Source of the DNA: Nansenia antarctica
Lineage: Eukaryota > Chordata > Actinopteri > Argentiniformes > Microstomatidae
Length of the DNA: 64,000 nucleotides
Assembly: GCA_963989245.1 (NCBI GenBank)
Contig: OZ022351.1
Span: 22,695,648-22,759,647, forward strand
Direction of reading: 5' to 3'
Shown here one piece after another: positions 1 to 12,936 of this stretch. The first letter of the stretch is position 1. Every line of letters starts with the position of its first letter. The position numbers and the translations under genes are program-made. The notes below the pieces were generated by a model, which was given only the letters and a program-made list of their open reading frames with translations, searched no databases and was not told where the DNA came from.

Positions 1-322
1 TTCACTTAACGTTCTTTATCATGTGATCCCACTCCTTGAGCGCTACGGATTTATTGTGGCTGTTTAACACCGTTTTAAAGCTCTGCGCTACATACTGGAC
101 CTTTAAGAAATATGATTGTTTTGTTGCAGTCTAAAGTATCCTCTTCTAGCCCCAGGGCTGCCAGCCAAGCGGTACTGTCCCCCACCGCTGAACAATGTGA
201 AAATGAAACCAGACTCTTCTGTCACCGAGGACCTTTTATGTTCAGACCTTTCTGTATTGAGGTTTTTAAAATCTGACCTTTTTAAGCAACGCTTTTGTAG
301 TGTGTTTTTAAGTGTTTAAAAT

Positions 323-576
323 GGGGCGGCTGTGGCCCAGGAGGTAGAGCCGGCGTCTAATGATCACGAGGTCGGCAGATTGGCAGTTCGAACCCTGGCT
401 GGCCACATGTTGAGGTGTCCTTGGGCAAGACGCTGAGCCCCAAATTGCTCCCAGTGAGCGGGCCGGCGCCTTGCTTGGTTGCTTGCTGTCATTGGTGTGT
501 GAATGTGTCTGTGAATGGGGGAATGAGAGGCCGTTGTAAAGCGCTTTGGAATAAGGCGCTATATAAGTCAGTCCAT
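323..576 (+). mobile_element. tRNA-derived SINE (family A) with target-site duplication
   Basis: A tRNA-like head has an A-box-like GTGGCCCAGGAGGTAGAG and a B-box-like GCAGTTCGAACCCTGGC. It is followed by TGTCCTTGGGCAAGACGC and a tail with AAGCGCTTTGGAATAAGG and GGCGCTATATAAG. A perfect 14-bp direct repeat, TAAGTGTTTAAAAT, flanks it (309-322 and 576-589, counting the shared T). The insertion ends 31 bp before a ppp4r1 exon. Confidence 0.85.
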
Positions 577-607
577 AAGTGTTTAAAATCTGTCTTTTCC
601 CTTCCAG

Positions 608-3600
608 AGCCCACTGTAAGAGCCGAGCTAATGGAGCAGGTTCCTCACATAGCCATCTTCTGCCAGGAGAACAGACCTTCCATTCCATTTGCCTTCTCGA
701 AGTACCTGCTGCCTATTGTAGTCAGATACCTGGCAGACCAGAACAACCAGGTGAGAGAGAGAGAGAGAGACATGTGAAAGGGCCTCCAGCAGCATGCTTA
801 AACGATTTCTCTTTTTATGTTGTACACCATGCAAAACGTGTACTAACATGCAAAATGTAATTTGTTTTTAATATGCCTATGCACACAGGTATGTTGTACA
901 TTACATAATTACATCATTACATAATCACATTTACATATTTGGCATTTAGCAGACGGCTTTATCCAAAGCGACTTACAACAAATACATTTGCCTGTATTTA
1001 GTCATCAGTGCTGTAAAAGCTTTGCTCGATATTATAAATGACAGTAAGCAGTGGCACAATCTCAAGCTTTAAAAGGATTAGCAGAACACTCCCGGGAGGT
1101 CTGATCACACGGTATTGATTTTCCCTCCAGGTCCGTAAGACCAGCCAAGCAGCCCTTCTGGTGCTGCTGGAACAGGAGCTGATCGAGAGGGGGGATATCG
1201 AGAGCCTGGTCTGCCCTGTCCTCGTCGACCTCACCGCCCCCGACAGCAACGACGATGTCAAAACAGAGGCCATGGCCGTGAGTCACATGACCCACGACAC
1301 TGTAGACGGGGGGTTAGGGTTAGGGGGGGTTCTCATTGGAGGGCTTGGCTGAATCTTACAATGATCTCCTAAAGCAGCTCTCTGAAGAGTTTAGCCAGTA
1401 ACCTGTGAAAGACAAGTGTAGTCAAACATGTTGTGTTAGTCAGCTTCCTGCCACGATGTACGTTTGTCTGAGTGACGTACAGTTTACTCCATTGGAGGAT
1501 AAGATGGACCCTGCTCTAGGAAGCAGGGCTCCACAGACAAATGGAGAAAAAAAATCCTCACACATTTATTAACTTTAAGATAGACATTCTATTGCATCAC
1601 AAGCTTATGTGGCCCGCATTTGGTTTGCTTCATTCCTTTGCTTTCATTTGCATTTATGTCCCGAGTTTGACCCTTTTATCGGACCTGCTGTTTGCCATGC
1701 CTCTGATTTACTGCAGGCCACGTTGAAACGTGTGCCTCTAGGTAGATAGTTATAATCCCCTTAGTTTGCACTATCAGTGTAGGTAGTATTACCACCAAGC
1801 CTCCGTGCTATGGGAGGAGGATCTCTCCTGCTGACAGTGTGTTTTGTTTAACCTCTCTTGTGTGACACTGTATTTTGTCCCCCGTGTGTTACAGTGTATT
1901 TTGTCTCCCTGTGTGTTCTGGTGGCAGATCATCTGTAAGATGGCCCCCATGGTAGGGAAGGACATCACAGAACGCCTGTTCCTCCCGCGCTTCTGTGAGA
2001 TGTGCTGCGACTGCAGGATGTTCCACGTGCGCAAGGTCAGTTAGGACGGACGCACGGACGGACGGACGGACGGACGGACGGACGGACGGACGGACGGATG
2101 GACGGATGGATGGATGGATATATGGATGAATGGATGGATATATGGATATATGGATGGATGGATATATGTATGTATGGATGGATGGATATATGGATGTATG
2201 GATGGATGGATGGATATATGGATGGATGGATGGATATATGGATATATGGATGGATGGATGGATGGATATATGGATGGATGTATGGATGGATGGATGTATG
2301 GATGGATGGATGTATCGATGGATATATGGATATATGGATATATGGATGGTTGGATGGATGGTAGGGCTGCCACGATTAGTCGACTAGTCGCGACGACGTC
2401 GATTACCAAAATCGTCGCCGACATATTTGGTAATCGACGTCGTCGCATGTTTTTTTGGAGCTGAAATAAGCGTTTTTCTTCCCTGAAGCTGCCACTGGCT
2501 AGCGTCTCCCAGTGTCTTTGATGTACATGCGCAGTGTCGGTCGTCCCCGGAAAAACAAACAGAGAAATTTCTTCCCGTCCTCGTACGTCTAAAGTGTGGG
2601 GGCATTTCAACCACAACGTTGAAAAAACCAATGTAAAATGTACAATTTGCAACGCTAAACTCGCTTATCATGGCAGCACGTCTATGATGCGCGAGCATCT
2701 AAAAAGGAAGCACGTTTGTGGCAGATGACGAGGAAGACGATGGCTCGTCTCGGTAAGCTAGTTAGCTTGTTATTGGCTAACGATATCGTTACGTTAAAAG
2801 CCTTCTTACATTATTTTACGTTGTGTGCTGTAACGTTGTCATCAAAGCGATACTTATCAAATAGCAAAAAATGTTGTCTTAACGTTACAGTGCTAAGAAG
2901 GCGCGTTCTATCGATAGTTATCTTGTCAAGATGCCAACGTGCACACCCCAGCAAGCCACCGTCCTGACCGGATCAATCCTGAACATGCTGGTTAACAAGG
3001 GTCTCATATCCTTAACCAGCATGTTCAGGATTGATTAGGGGCGTTTCCCCACACTATCAAAGCTGGCAAAATCTTTTCTGTGCATCCCTGCAACCTCCAC
3101 CCCATCCGAGAGGATCTTCTCTGCAGCAGGGAACATCTGCTCTCAAAAGAGAGCAAGCCTCTCTCCAGAACATGTGGAAATGCTGACTTTCCTCGCTATG
3201 AATGAATAGTCCACACATGAGAGAAACAATTTCTTTGCTCAGTCTCCTGCACTTTTCTTTGTTATGTTATTTGATTGAGACCAAACCTTTTCTCTACAAA
3301 CATTTCTTTTTGTGGATAATTGCTCTTTTTTAGTTGCATTAGTGCCTACCTCATTTTATTTTGCAGCACTATTCAATACATTTAAAATGTATGTTTGATG
3401 CCAGAGATGAGTGAAGCAAAGCAAAACTTTTGTACTCTGTACAATTATTTATTTTTGTTTTTGTATTCTTTTGGTTGCCTAGTGCCTAGCCTACCTCATT
3501 TTACTCAGCAGTTTGCACTCTCTACTACTCTTTACATTACATTACATGCAAGTGATGCCAGAAATAAATCTGCAAAGTTCATTAAAATATCTATTTTTGA

Positions 3601-6600
3601 GTGAACAATCATTTTAATTGTCTTTATTTTTAGTTAGCACATGCCTACAACAACAACTAACAACTTCAAGCTAAATTTAGAACCTGATTTAGAAGATGAT
3701 AGCTAAATAAGAGCGATTGAGTAATTGTGCGATAAGCTGTAATTTATGGTCCGATTAGTCGACTAATCGTTAAAATAATCGGTGACTAGTCGACTATGAA
3801 AATAATCGTTTGTGGATGGATATATGGATGGATATATGGATGTATGGACGGAAGGATGGATGTATGGATGGATGTATGGATATATGGATGGATGGATGGA
3901 TGGATGGATGGATGGATGGATGGATGGATGGATGGATGTATGGATGGATATATGGATGGATGAATGTATGGATGGATGTATGGATGGATATATGGTAGGG
4001 GTGGGCATCGACGATCGATAATTGATCGATAAGGATCTTGGTCGATCACAAAATAAAACATTTGGTCGATCACAAATTTTTTTTTTTTTTTTTTTGTGAT
4101 CGACCAAATGTTTTATTTTGTGATCGACCAAGATCCTTATCGATCAATTATCGATCGTCGATGCCCACCCCTAATATATGGATGGATGGATGGATGGATG
4201 GATGGATAGATATATGGATGGATGGATGGATTACTGTATACGACTGTGTCTCTGTGTTGGTCTGGTGTCAAGTCAGCGTTTTAGCTGAGCTGTTTGGTTT
4301 GTGTTTCTGCTGGCAGGTGTGTGCTGCCAACTTTGGGGACATATGCAGCGTTGTGGGAGGAGAGGCCACAGAAGAGCTCCTGGTATGTGTTCAAAACTTT
4401 GAATCATCACAATGTGTTGTGGATAAAAATTGGCCCTGGAATGGTTTGGTGTGACTTTCTCTGTGACTCCACTGAGGCTAAACTTGAGGACCTTCATTTC
4501 TGAGACACTGTTTTGCTTTTCTCTCTCTCTCTCTCTCTCCCTTCCTCCCTCCCTCCCTGCCTCTGAATATCTCTGTGTGCGTCTCTTTCTGCCTCCCTCT
4601 CTGGTTTCCTCCCTCTCTTCCTGTTCCAGCTTCCCCGCTTTTTCCAGCTCTGTTCAGACAACGTCTGGGGGGTGCGGAAGGCGTGCGCCGAGTGTTTCAT
4701 GAGCGTTTCCTCGGCGACGTCACAGGAAGTACGCAGGACCAAACTCTCTACCCTCTTCATTAGTCTCATCGGCGACCCCTCGCGATGGGTGAGTGCATTA
4801 AACACCCACAACATATAGATTATGTATTACAACCTGACGCTTAATATGGGGGGGGGGTCTCACCTAAATGGCAACCCCTTCTTAAAAAATGTTACATCTG
4901 CAATCCGTGGCTAAACACTTAAGCAAAGACGGGGATCTCTGAACTTTCACCCTCTAAATAACAACTACACAGATCTTCAAACTGACTGCTGCTGCTCATA
5001 GCCCCTCTATCTCTCCTTTCCTTCCCTCCCCCTCTCTCCTCTTCTCTCTTTCCCTCCTGCTCTCTCCCTCTCTCTCCTGTCCTCTCCTGCCCTCCCCTCC
5101 TCTCTCCTCTCCTGCCGTCCGCTCCTCTCTTCCCTCTCCTCTCCTTTCCTCCCCCTCTCTCTCCCCCTCCCCCCTTCCTCTCTCAGGTGCGCCAGGCAGC
5201 GTTCCAGTCGTTAGGCCAGTTCATCTCTACGTTCGCCGGCCCCTCCAGTGTAGGCCAGTACTTCAGAGAGGGGGAGGAGGGAGACTGCAACTGTAACCAC
5301 GCACACAACAGGTACCGTTGGCCGTTCGTTCGGCTCATTTCTACAGACGGCGTTAATTTGAATTCGCGTGTTGACTTTGTGTCCGTCGCAAGTTCCCCCT
5401 TGTGTGAACACAATGGAACTCTGGCTGTGTTTCCCCGAAACACATTCTGCTGAGCTCATTGTCCGTTAACACAGTGGGAGCAGGTGAGCTAAACTGTAGA
5501 AGAAGTCTGTTTGTAACTTCCCCCCTTTTTGTGTTGCTTTCCCTGTCCCCCCCAGTATTGAAGAGAAACCACTCAGCATTGACACAGACCTGACTAGCGC
5601 TTCAGGCGGCTGCACGCAGGACAACCAGGAAGAGAAGCCTCCTCGACAGGACTGTATTTCCCACAATCCCGACTGTCCCCAGGCCCACGGCGGCCAGGGG
5701 GACGGCAGGGGGGGGCTGTGCCGAACAGAGGAGGACGTGGGAGTGGACGTGGCGGAGGAGGGGGGAGGGGAGCAGGAAGCGGAAGCCTTGGCCGACGTCG
5801 CGGACGTGGAGCCCTGCGACGACGACGACGACAATGCCTTTTCTTCCCCCGGCCTCGCCGAGGAGGAGACGCACGACTCCTCGCCCCCGCTCGCCGCGAC
5901 AGACCCCGACCCCGGCCCTGACCCCCCCTCCGAGGAGGGAGGAGACCCCGCGGGGGTTACGGCAGGGGACGAGACAGAGGGAACCCTGGGTACTGAGAAC
6001 GAAGCTACACGGCACACTGAGAAGCACACGCCTTCCTCCCGCCTAGAGGAGGAGGAGGAGGAGGAGGAGGAGGAGGACAACAACAACACATCAGCAGCAC
6101 CTGAGCCTTCACCGTCACCGTCACCTGAGCCCCAGCCCGCCCCCGCACCTGAGCCCACGGCGGCCTCGCCCACAGAGGCCATCCCGGAGACGGAGCTCTA
6201 CAACTCCTTCCACTACTGGAGGACACCCATCCCCCAGATAGACCTGGACCTGCTCCAGGAGGACCCCAGCCACCAGCCCCCCAGCTACGGCACCTCCTGC
6301 CCGGCCAAGGCCTCAGCCCCCTACGCCTCCTCTTCCTCCTTGCCTGGCCACGCCCCAACTCTAGGCAGGAGACAGCTGGAGGAGCTGATCGAGAACCTCG
6401 AGCCCCACATTGACGACCCAGACGTTAAAGGTATATGGCGTCTTCTGGAAGTCGTAGGGAGATCAGTGAGCGTTAGACCACTGTAGGCAAGGCCTGTCAG
6501 TTGCTATACTGCCAAGAGTTGTTAGATACTTACACATGTAGAGAAGTGTCTAGCATGTAGAGGCTATGGTTTGGCCTATAGCTAGGGTTGGGACAGGGTC

Positions 6601-8186
6601 TAGGCGACAGGGTCTAGGGGACAGGGTCTAGTCCACAATATTGTTTGTGGAAGGAAACCTTTAATGTTTCCTTTGCTCGAAAGGATGGTCTGTTGAGATT
6701 TATTTTTGGTCTCGTCTTGAAAGGGGATTTCCTCAGAAGACAATAAAAAAGTGTGTGTGTGTGACAAACAGTTTGTCCTCCAGAGTACATCTGCCTCCCA
6801 CTTGTTTGTTCTCTCTTGTTGTGACATTGTGTTATCATGAGTGTATAAGTCACCCACTGTCATCTGTGTGGACTCACCTCACCCATGTCTCCCCCCCCCC
6901 CACCCCCCCCGCAGCACAAGTAGACGTTCTGACAGCCGCCCTCAGAGCCACTGTCATGGACTCCTGCCTAAACACCTTCAGCCGTGGCCTGACCAACCAG
7001 GACAACCCCTTTGCGGTCCACAAGACGCCCCTGTTAGGAGACTCAGACATGGAGGTGAGGGGAGGGAGGGCGGTGCGTTCATGGGGTTTGAAGGTGGAGA
7101 GGAAGGGTTTTGTGGTTGTATGTGGTGTTAACTCCTGGGGCCAGTTACATAAACATAGATTAAGTGTCTTATTTTACCTAGAATGCATTGTGTGAAAGAC
7201 TATCTAAGTCAGTCTTACTTTAGTCACTCATAGGTGAGCTTTATGCAACAGGAAAATGTTAGTCTGTAGCAAGACTGATTTAAAGTGAGATCTAAGCCTA
7301 AGACTGGGTCTGTCTTTATGCAGCTGGCCCCTGGTGTGTCTATGTGCGTGTGTGTGACCGTCCATGTGTCCATGTTCAGAGCCGAGACTCCACGATGCAG
7401 ATGAACCACGGTGACGACTCTGAGCTGAGTGACAGCAGCTTCAGTCCAGAGGAGGAGAAGAGGTCGAAACATCAGGTCAGCCAGAGCCCTGTCCTCAGAG
7501 AACACTGTCCCAGTCTCACTGTCTCAGTCTCACTGTCCTCAGAGAGCACTGTCTCAGTCTCACTGTCCTCAGAGAGCACTGTCTCAGTCTCACTGTCCTC
7601 AGAGAGCCCTGTCTCAGTCTCACTGTCCTCAGAGAGCACTGTCTCAGTCTCACTGTCCTCAGAGAGCACTGTCTCAGTCTCACTGTCTCAGTCTCACTGT
7701 CCTCAGAGAGCCCTGTCTCAGTCTCACTGTCCTCAGAGAGCACTGTCTCAGTCTCACTGTCCTCAGAGAGCACTGTCCCAGTCTCACTGTCTCAGTCTCA
7801 CTGTCCTCAGAGAGCCCTGTCCCAGTCTCACTGTCTCAGTCTCACTGTCCTCAGAGAGCCCTGTCCCAGTCTCACTGTCTCAGTCTCACTGTCCTCAGAG
7901 AGCCCTGTCCCAGTCTCACTGTCTCAGTCTCACTGTCCTCAGAGAGCCCTGTCCCAGTCTCACTGTCTCAGTCTCACTGTCCTCAGAGAGCCCTGTCCCA
8001 GTCTCACTGTCCTCAGAGAGCCCTGTCTCAGTCTCACTGTCCTCAGAGAGAGCACTGTCTCAGTGTCTCAACTGGAACCGGTTCTTGATTCCCATCCCTA
8101 GTCTTGGGAGAGAGCAGTCTTCTCTCTCTCTCTGCCTTGTGATGCTTTGTCATCTTCTCTTCTCTGTCTTGACTCTCTCTGAACCT

Positions 8187-8237
<51 letters not shown>

Positions 8238-8453
8238 CCCCACTCCAGGACGTGGTCCCCCAGGCTCTCCTGGACCAGTACCTGTCCATGACGGACCCGT
8301 CGCGGGCCCAGACGGTGGACATGGAGATCGCCAAGCACTGTGCCTACAGCCTGCCGGGCGTGGCGCACACCCTGGGCAGACAGAACTGGCACTGCCTGCG
8401 GGACACCTACGAGACCCTGGCCTCGGACATGCAGGTCTGTGGCTTTGTGTTGT

Positions 8454-8499
<46 letters not shown>

Positions 8500-10089
8500 T
8501 ACACGGGTCTGTTTCCTCACCAGTGGAGTGTGTGGGGGTGTGTGTGGAGTGTCTCACTCACTGTGGTCTGTTTGCTCACCAGCTGAATGTGTGAGGGGTG
8601 TGTGGAGAGAAGGGTGCAGCGGTTCTCGGTTTCATATTGAACCGTGCGGTTCGTCGTCCACAGTTCAATACGCACTAGTGAATGTCTGTTTTTCGGTTTA
8701 TGCTGCGTTCCTTTGAAAGTCAGGTTGAGTTTGTCTGGAACGCAGTTGCTTCTTGTTAAATGTTTGTTCATTGCGAGAGGAGTTGAGAACATGGCAACAG
8801 TTTGAGGAAGCCCCGGATTGCAACAAATCTGCGTTGATGAGGGAACGAAAACAGTGAACAGAAACGTTAATTGCTTCATGCGTGACGTATATGCGAATAA
8901 TGCTCGTTTGGTCTACCTGTCAAGCCTAAAGTGCACTTCTACTTTTAATTCTTCCTCTCCTATACCAGTAATGAAGCCTAAGAGGCACTTTTCCATTTTG
9001 AAAGTGTTTATTTAAAAATGTTTATATATATTTTTTTTTATATTATAATATACCAGTCATATTCTGGAATGTGTCTGGATGTTAAAGTTCCATAAGTATA
9101 AGCAAGATAAAGTAAAGTAACAGTTTGTAAATAAATAGCATTTTCCCCCTCCTTACGCACAAAACACGTACCGAAACCGTGACCCAAAAAGCGAGGTTCA
9201 TACTGAACCAGGGGCCAACTGAACCGTTGCACCCCTAGGGGAGAGTCTCCCTCACCATGGTTCTAAGCTTGGTGTGTGTGGTTCCTGGCAGATCTGGGTC
9301 AAATACTGGACTTGGAAGGGACTTTTATGCTTTTGGTGTCAACAACTCCATTGATCAACTATTTGAAAGTATTTAGACCTATGTATTTATTTGACCCAGA
9401 TCTGGTTTGATTTTATTCAATCATCTTCTCTTAAAAATTAACAAATGTAACAAAAAACTAAGTATGCACTGCAGGGCATTATTCCGCCCAGTCTTAACTG
9501 GTAATCTTTGTTTTACAGTCCAACATAAAATCTCTCCAAAAAATAAAACTAAAGCAAGAGCTTGTTGAATTAAAGTAAAAGGGAATAAAGTGCAGCCATC
9601 TGGGGTTTGAGTTCCTTTTGTGGAAAAAGTCCTCCACCCTGCTTTGTGTCATCCCGAAAAAAAGACGTAAAGCACATTAGAGTCATGATAATAGTGGCAT
9701 ATTTTAAAATGAGTCTAATTTTCTTGGCATCTACTTTCCACATTTTTTTGGGGGGGGAGTGCTTTTCTTTTTGGTTTTTGTGTGTGAACTGTTTCTTTTT
9801 TTAAACAACCTGTGTGTCACTCTGAATCTGGTCTCCTCTCCGTCTTAGTGGAAGGTGCGTCGGACGTTGGCCTTCTCCATCCACGAGCTGGCCCAGATCC
9901 TGGGAGACCAGCTGACCGCCGCTGACCTGGTGCCCATCTTTAACAGTTTTCTCAAAGACCTGGACGAGGTCAGGATAGGAGTTCTCAAACACCTCTACGA
10001 CTTCCTCAAGGTCAGACCCCTTTGTGTGTGTGTGTGTGTGTATCTGTCTCTCCCCCCCTCTCTGTCTCTCTCTCTCCCCCCCCCCCACA

Positions 10090-10138
<49 letters not shown>

Positions 10139-12886
10139 TATTAAGGCCTGTTGTTCATAAAGGTTTGGCGACTTCAGCAGAAATATGTTGTACCATTCCT
10201 GCTGTCTCGTGTTTTTTCCGTGGGTCTGCTGTGAGAGGCATTCTCCCAGAGATAGTATCCCATCACTCCTGCAGTGTCATTGGTCTGCAGAATGGAGTTT
10301 CTCTTAACTGCTGTGTGGTCGCAGGGGATCAAAGAGTGAACTGAATAGAACTGAAAATCCCCCCTATGCACTCCTTCTCCCCCCCCCCCCCCCCGCTCTT
10401 CTCCTCTCCCCCCCCCTCCCCCCCCTAGCTGCTGCACCAGGAGACGCGGCGTAAATACCTGTACCAGCTGCAGGAGTTCCTGGTCACGGACAACAGTCGT
10501 AACTGGCGCTTCAGATCCGAGCTGGCCGAGTATGTGTCAGGCGTGTTGTGTTGCTTGTGTGATTGTTAAAAACATTACAGTGATATGTTTGTTTTTGCTT
10601 CTTTTGCTGGTTTGTATAGTAGCATTCAATATGATATCTGTTCTGAAAGGTGTGTGTGTGTGTGTGTGTCCTCGTCCTTAGACAGCTGGTGATGCTGCTG
10701 GAGCTCTACAGCGGTCAGGATGTGTATGACTACCTGAGACCTCTAGCCTTCAGTCTCTGTACGGACCGCGTCTCCTCAGTCCGGTGGACCTCCTACAAAC
10801 TGGTACTGTTCTTCTGTCACAGCCTCATCTGTAGCCTCCTTCACAGCCTCATCCATAGCCTCCTTCACAGCCTCATCCATAGCCTCCTTCACAGCCTCAT
10901 CCACAGCCTCATCTGTAGCCTCCTTCACAGCCTCATCCATAGCCTCCTTCACAGCCTCATCCATAGCCTCCTCCACAGCCTCATCCATAGCCTCCTTCAC
11001 AGCCTCATCCATAGCCTCCTCCACAGCCTCATCCATAGCCTCCTTCACAGCCTCATCCATAGCCTCCTTCACAGCCTCATCCATAGCCTCCTCCACAGCC
11101 TCATCCATAGCCTCCTTCACAGCCTCATCCGTAGCCTCCTTCACAGCCTCATCCATAGCCTCCTCCACAGCCTCATCCATAGCCTCCTTCACAGCCTCAT
11201 CCATAGCCTCCTTCACAGCCTCATCCATAGCCTCCTTCACAGCCTCACCTTCACTCCTTCACAGCCTCACCTTCTGTATCTCCTTCACAGCCTCATCCAT
11301 AGTCTCCTTCACAGCCTCATCCATAGCCTCCTTCACAGCCTCATCCATAGCCTCCTTCACAGCCTCATCCGTAGCCTCCTCCACAGCCTCATCTTCCTTC
11401 CTTCACAGGCTTAAGTGCCTGTTGATGAACCCACATGTCCCCCATAGCCCACCCTCCCCAGTCTACTCCCAAACAAAGATGATGGTGCAACTGTTTTTTG
11501 CAAAAACAACAACTGTATGTGTGAGAGGTTGTGTTTGTCTTTCTGATGGGTGTTTCCAGGTGAGTGAGATCATTAGGAAGGTGGCGTCCTGCCAGGCGTT
11601 GCTGGCAGACTTCCTCAGCCAGCTGGTGGAGAAGTTCTGCCACTCCCCCAAGTGGTCGGCACGCCAGGCCTTCGCCATCGTCTGTCAGGTGAGGGAAACG
11701 CACTTCTTCTTCTCTTTTTTGTCTTTCTTTCTTTAAAAAACTAACAAACTGTTTTATAGTCTTCTATTGGCAGTTCTAGTCTTGTAATTTTTCTTTATTG
11801 GACAGAGATTTACTTTGAAATGTTTGGCCTTTACCAGACGCCTTTATCCAAAGAGACTTACAACAAATACATTTGTCTAAATACCTGTAAGTGAATCTAT
11901 CCATTAGTCATCGTAAGAGAAAGTAATCTATGCTCGGGCCAGGGGCCATTGGCAGTCACAATGCTAGAAGAAGGAAGACGTTTCGTTTTTTTAATTATTT
12001 TTAATTATTATTATTATTTATAGTAGAGGAACTTTACAGGGGGGTAGTGGGATTAGGAGGACTTTAAGAGGGACAGTTAAGGTACATGAAGAGATGGGTC
12101 TTCAGTCTATGGCGGAAAATAGAGATAGTGAAGAATGACAGGAAAGTAAGGAGAGGAGAGGGGGTGTGTCAGCAGGGCGTGGGCCGGATTCAAACCCGTG
12201 CCAACATGGGCATATGTGTGCACCGTGAGACCGCCGCCAGGCCACAGGAGACCACACTCCTGACCGCTAGCAGAGATACACTGATGGCCATTTTCAATCC
12301 AATTCAGTTCACTTAAAATTCTTGCGGCCGGTTTCACAGACGGGGTTTAAGCCTAATCCTAGACTAAAAAGCATCTTCAATGGAGATTTTACATTGAAGG
12401 TGCGGTTTAGACCGGGACTAGGCTTAAGCCCGGTCTGTGGATCCTTGAAGGTGTGATTTAGTCCAGGACTAGGTTTAAGCCCTGTCTGTGGATCCTTAAA
12501 GGTGTGATTTAGTCCAGGACTAGGTTTAAGCCCTGTCTGTGGATCCTTGAAGGTGTGATTTAGTCCAGGACTAGGCTTAAGCCCTGTCTGTGGATCCTTG
12601 AAGGTGTGATTTAGTCCAGGACTAGGCTTGGCCTGTGTGAAACTGGCCCCATGTATTCTCTCTCTGTCCATCTGGACGTTCCACAGTGGACTGGACTCTA
12701 GTGGTATTAACACTGGGCCCCCACTTCAACAGGCCACTTGACAGCAGCACGCCGCCTCTCTTCTCCCTCAGTCGTTTACATGAGTAACACCATTCTCTGA
12801 CTACTGGTCTGCTGTGTGGAAGAACAATAAGACCGTGTGGGTGTGGGTGTGGGTGTGGGTGTGTGGGTGTGTGGGTGTGTGGGTGT

Positions 12887-12936
<50 letters not shown>

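Larger units (their letters stand above)
2042..4232. repeat. GGAC/GGAT tetranucleotide array split by two hAT insertions
   Basis: The array starts directly after a ppp4r1 donor (2035/2036) as GGAC repeats to about 2100, then becomes GGAT with ATAT interruptions. Its three visible parts are 2042-2361, 3816-3995 and 4174-4232; the inserted elements lie between them. Confidence 0.9.

Noticed and set aside
323..576. tRNA gene
   Set aside because: A- and B-box-like motifs are present, but there is no full cloverleaf, and the body and tail are those of a SINE. The same applies to the family B and C copies.
1308..1330. Telomeric TTAGGG repeats (also CCCTAA near 55703)
   Set aside because: Only two or three units, no array.
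2002..2652. Long Met-Asp-Gly-Trp or Ile-His-Pro-Ser repeat proteins
   Set aside because: Translation of the GGAT microsatellite on both strands.
2534..2728. Stand-alone BED zinc-finger gene
   Set aside because: It is the N-terminal remnant of the hAT transposase within recognisable element ends.
7476..8070. Regular repeats with spacing like a CRISPR array
   Set aside because: The units are head-to-tail copies without unique spacers, in a eukaryotic intron.
10776..11240. Minus-strand 154-codon frame rich in Glu, Ala, Met and Asp as a gene
   Set aside because: Pure tandem repeat, antisense to ppp4r1, with no promoter or conserved start. Kept only as a curiosity under the minisatellite finding.
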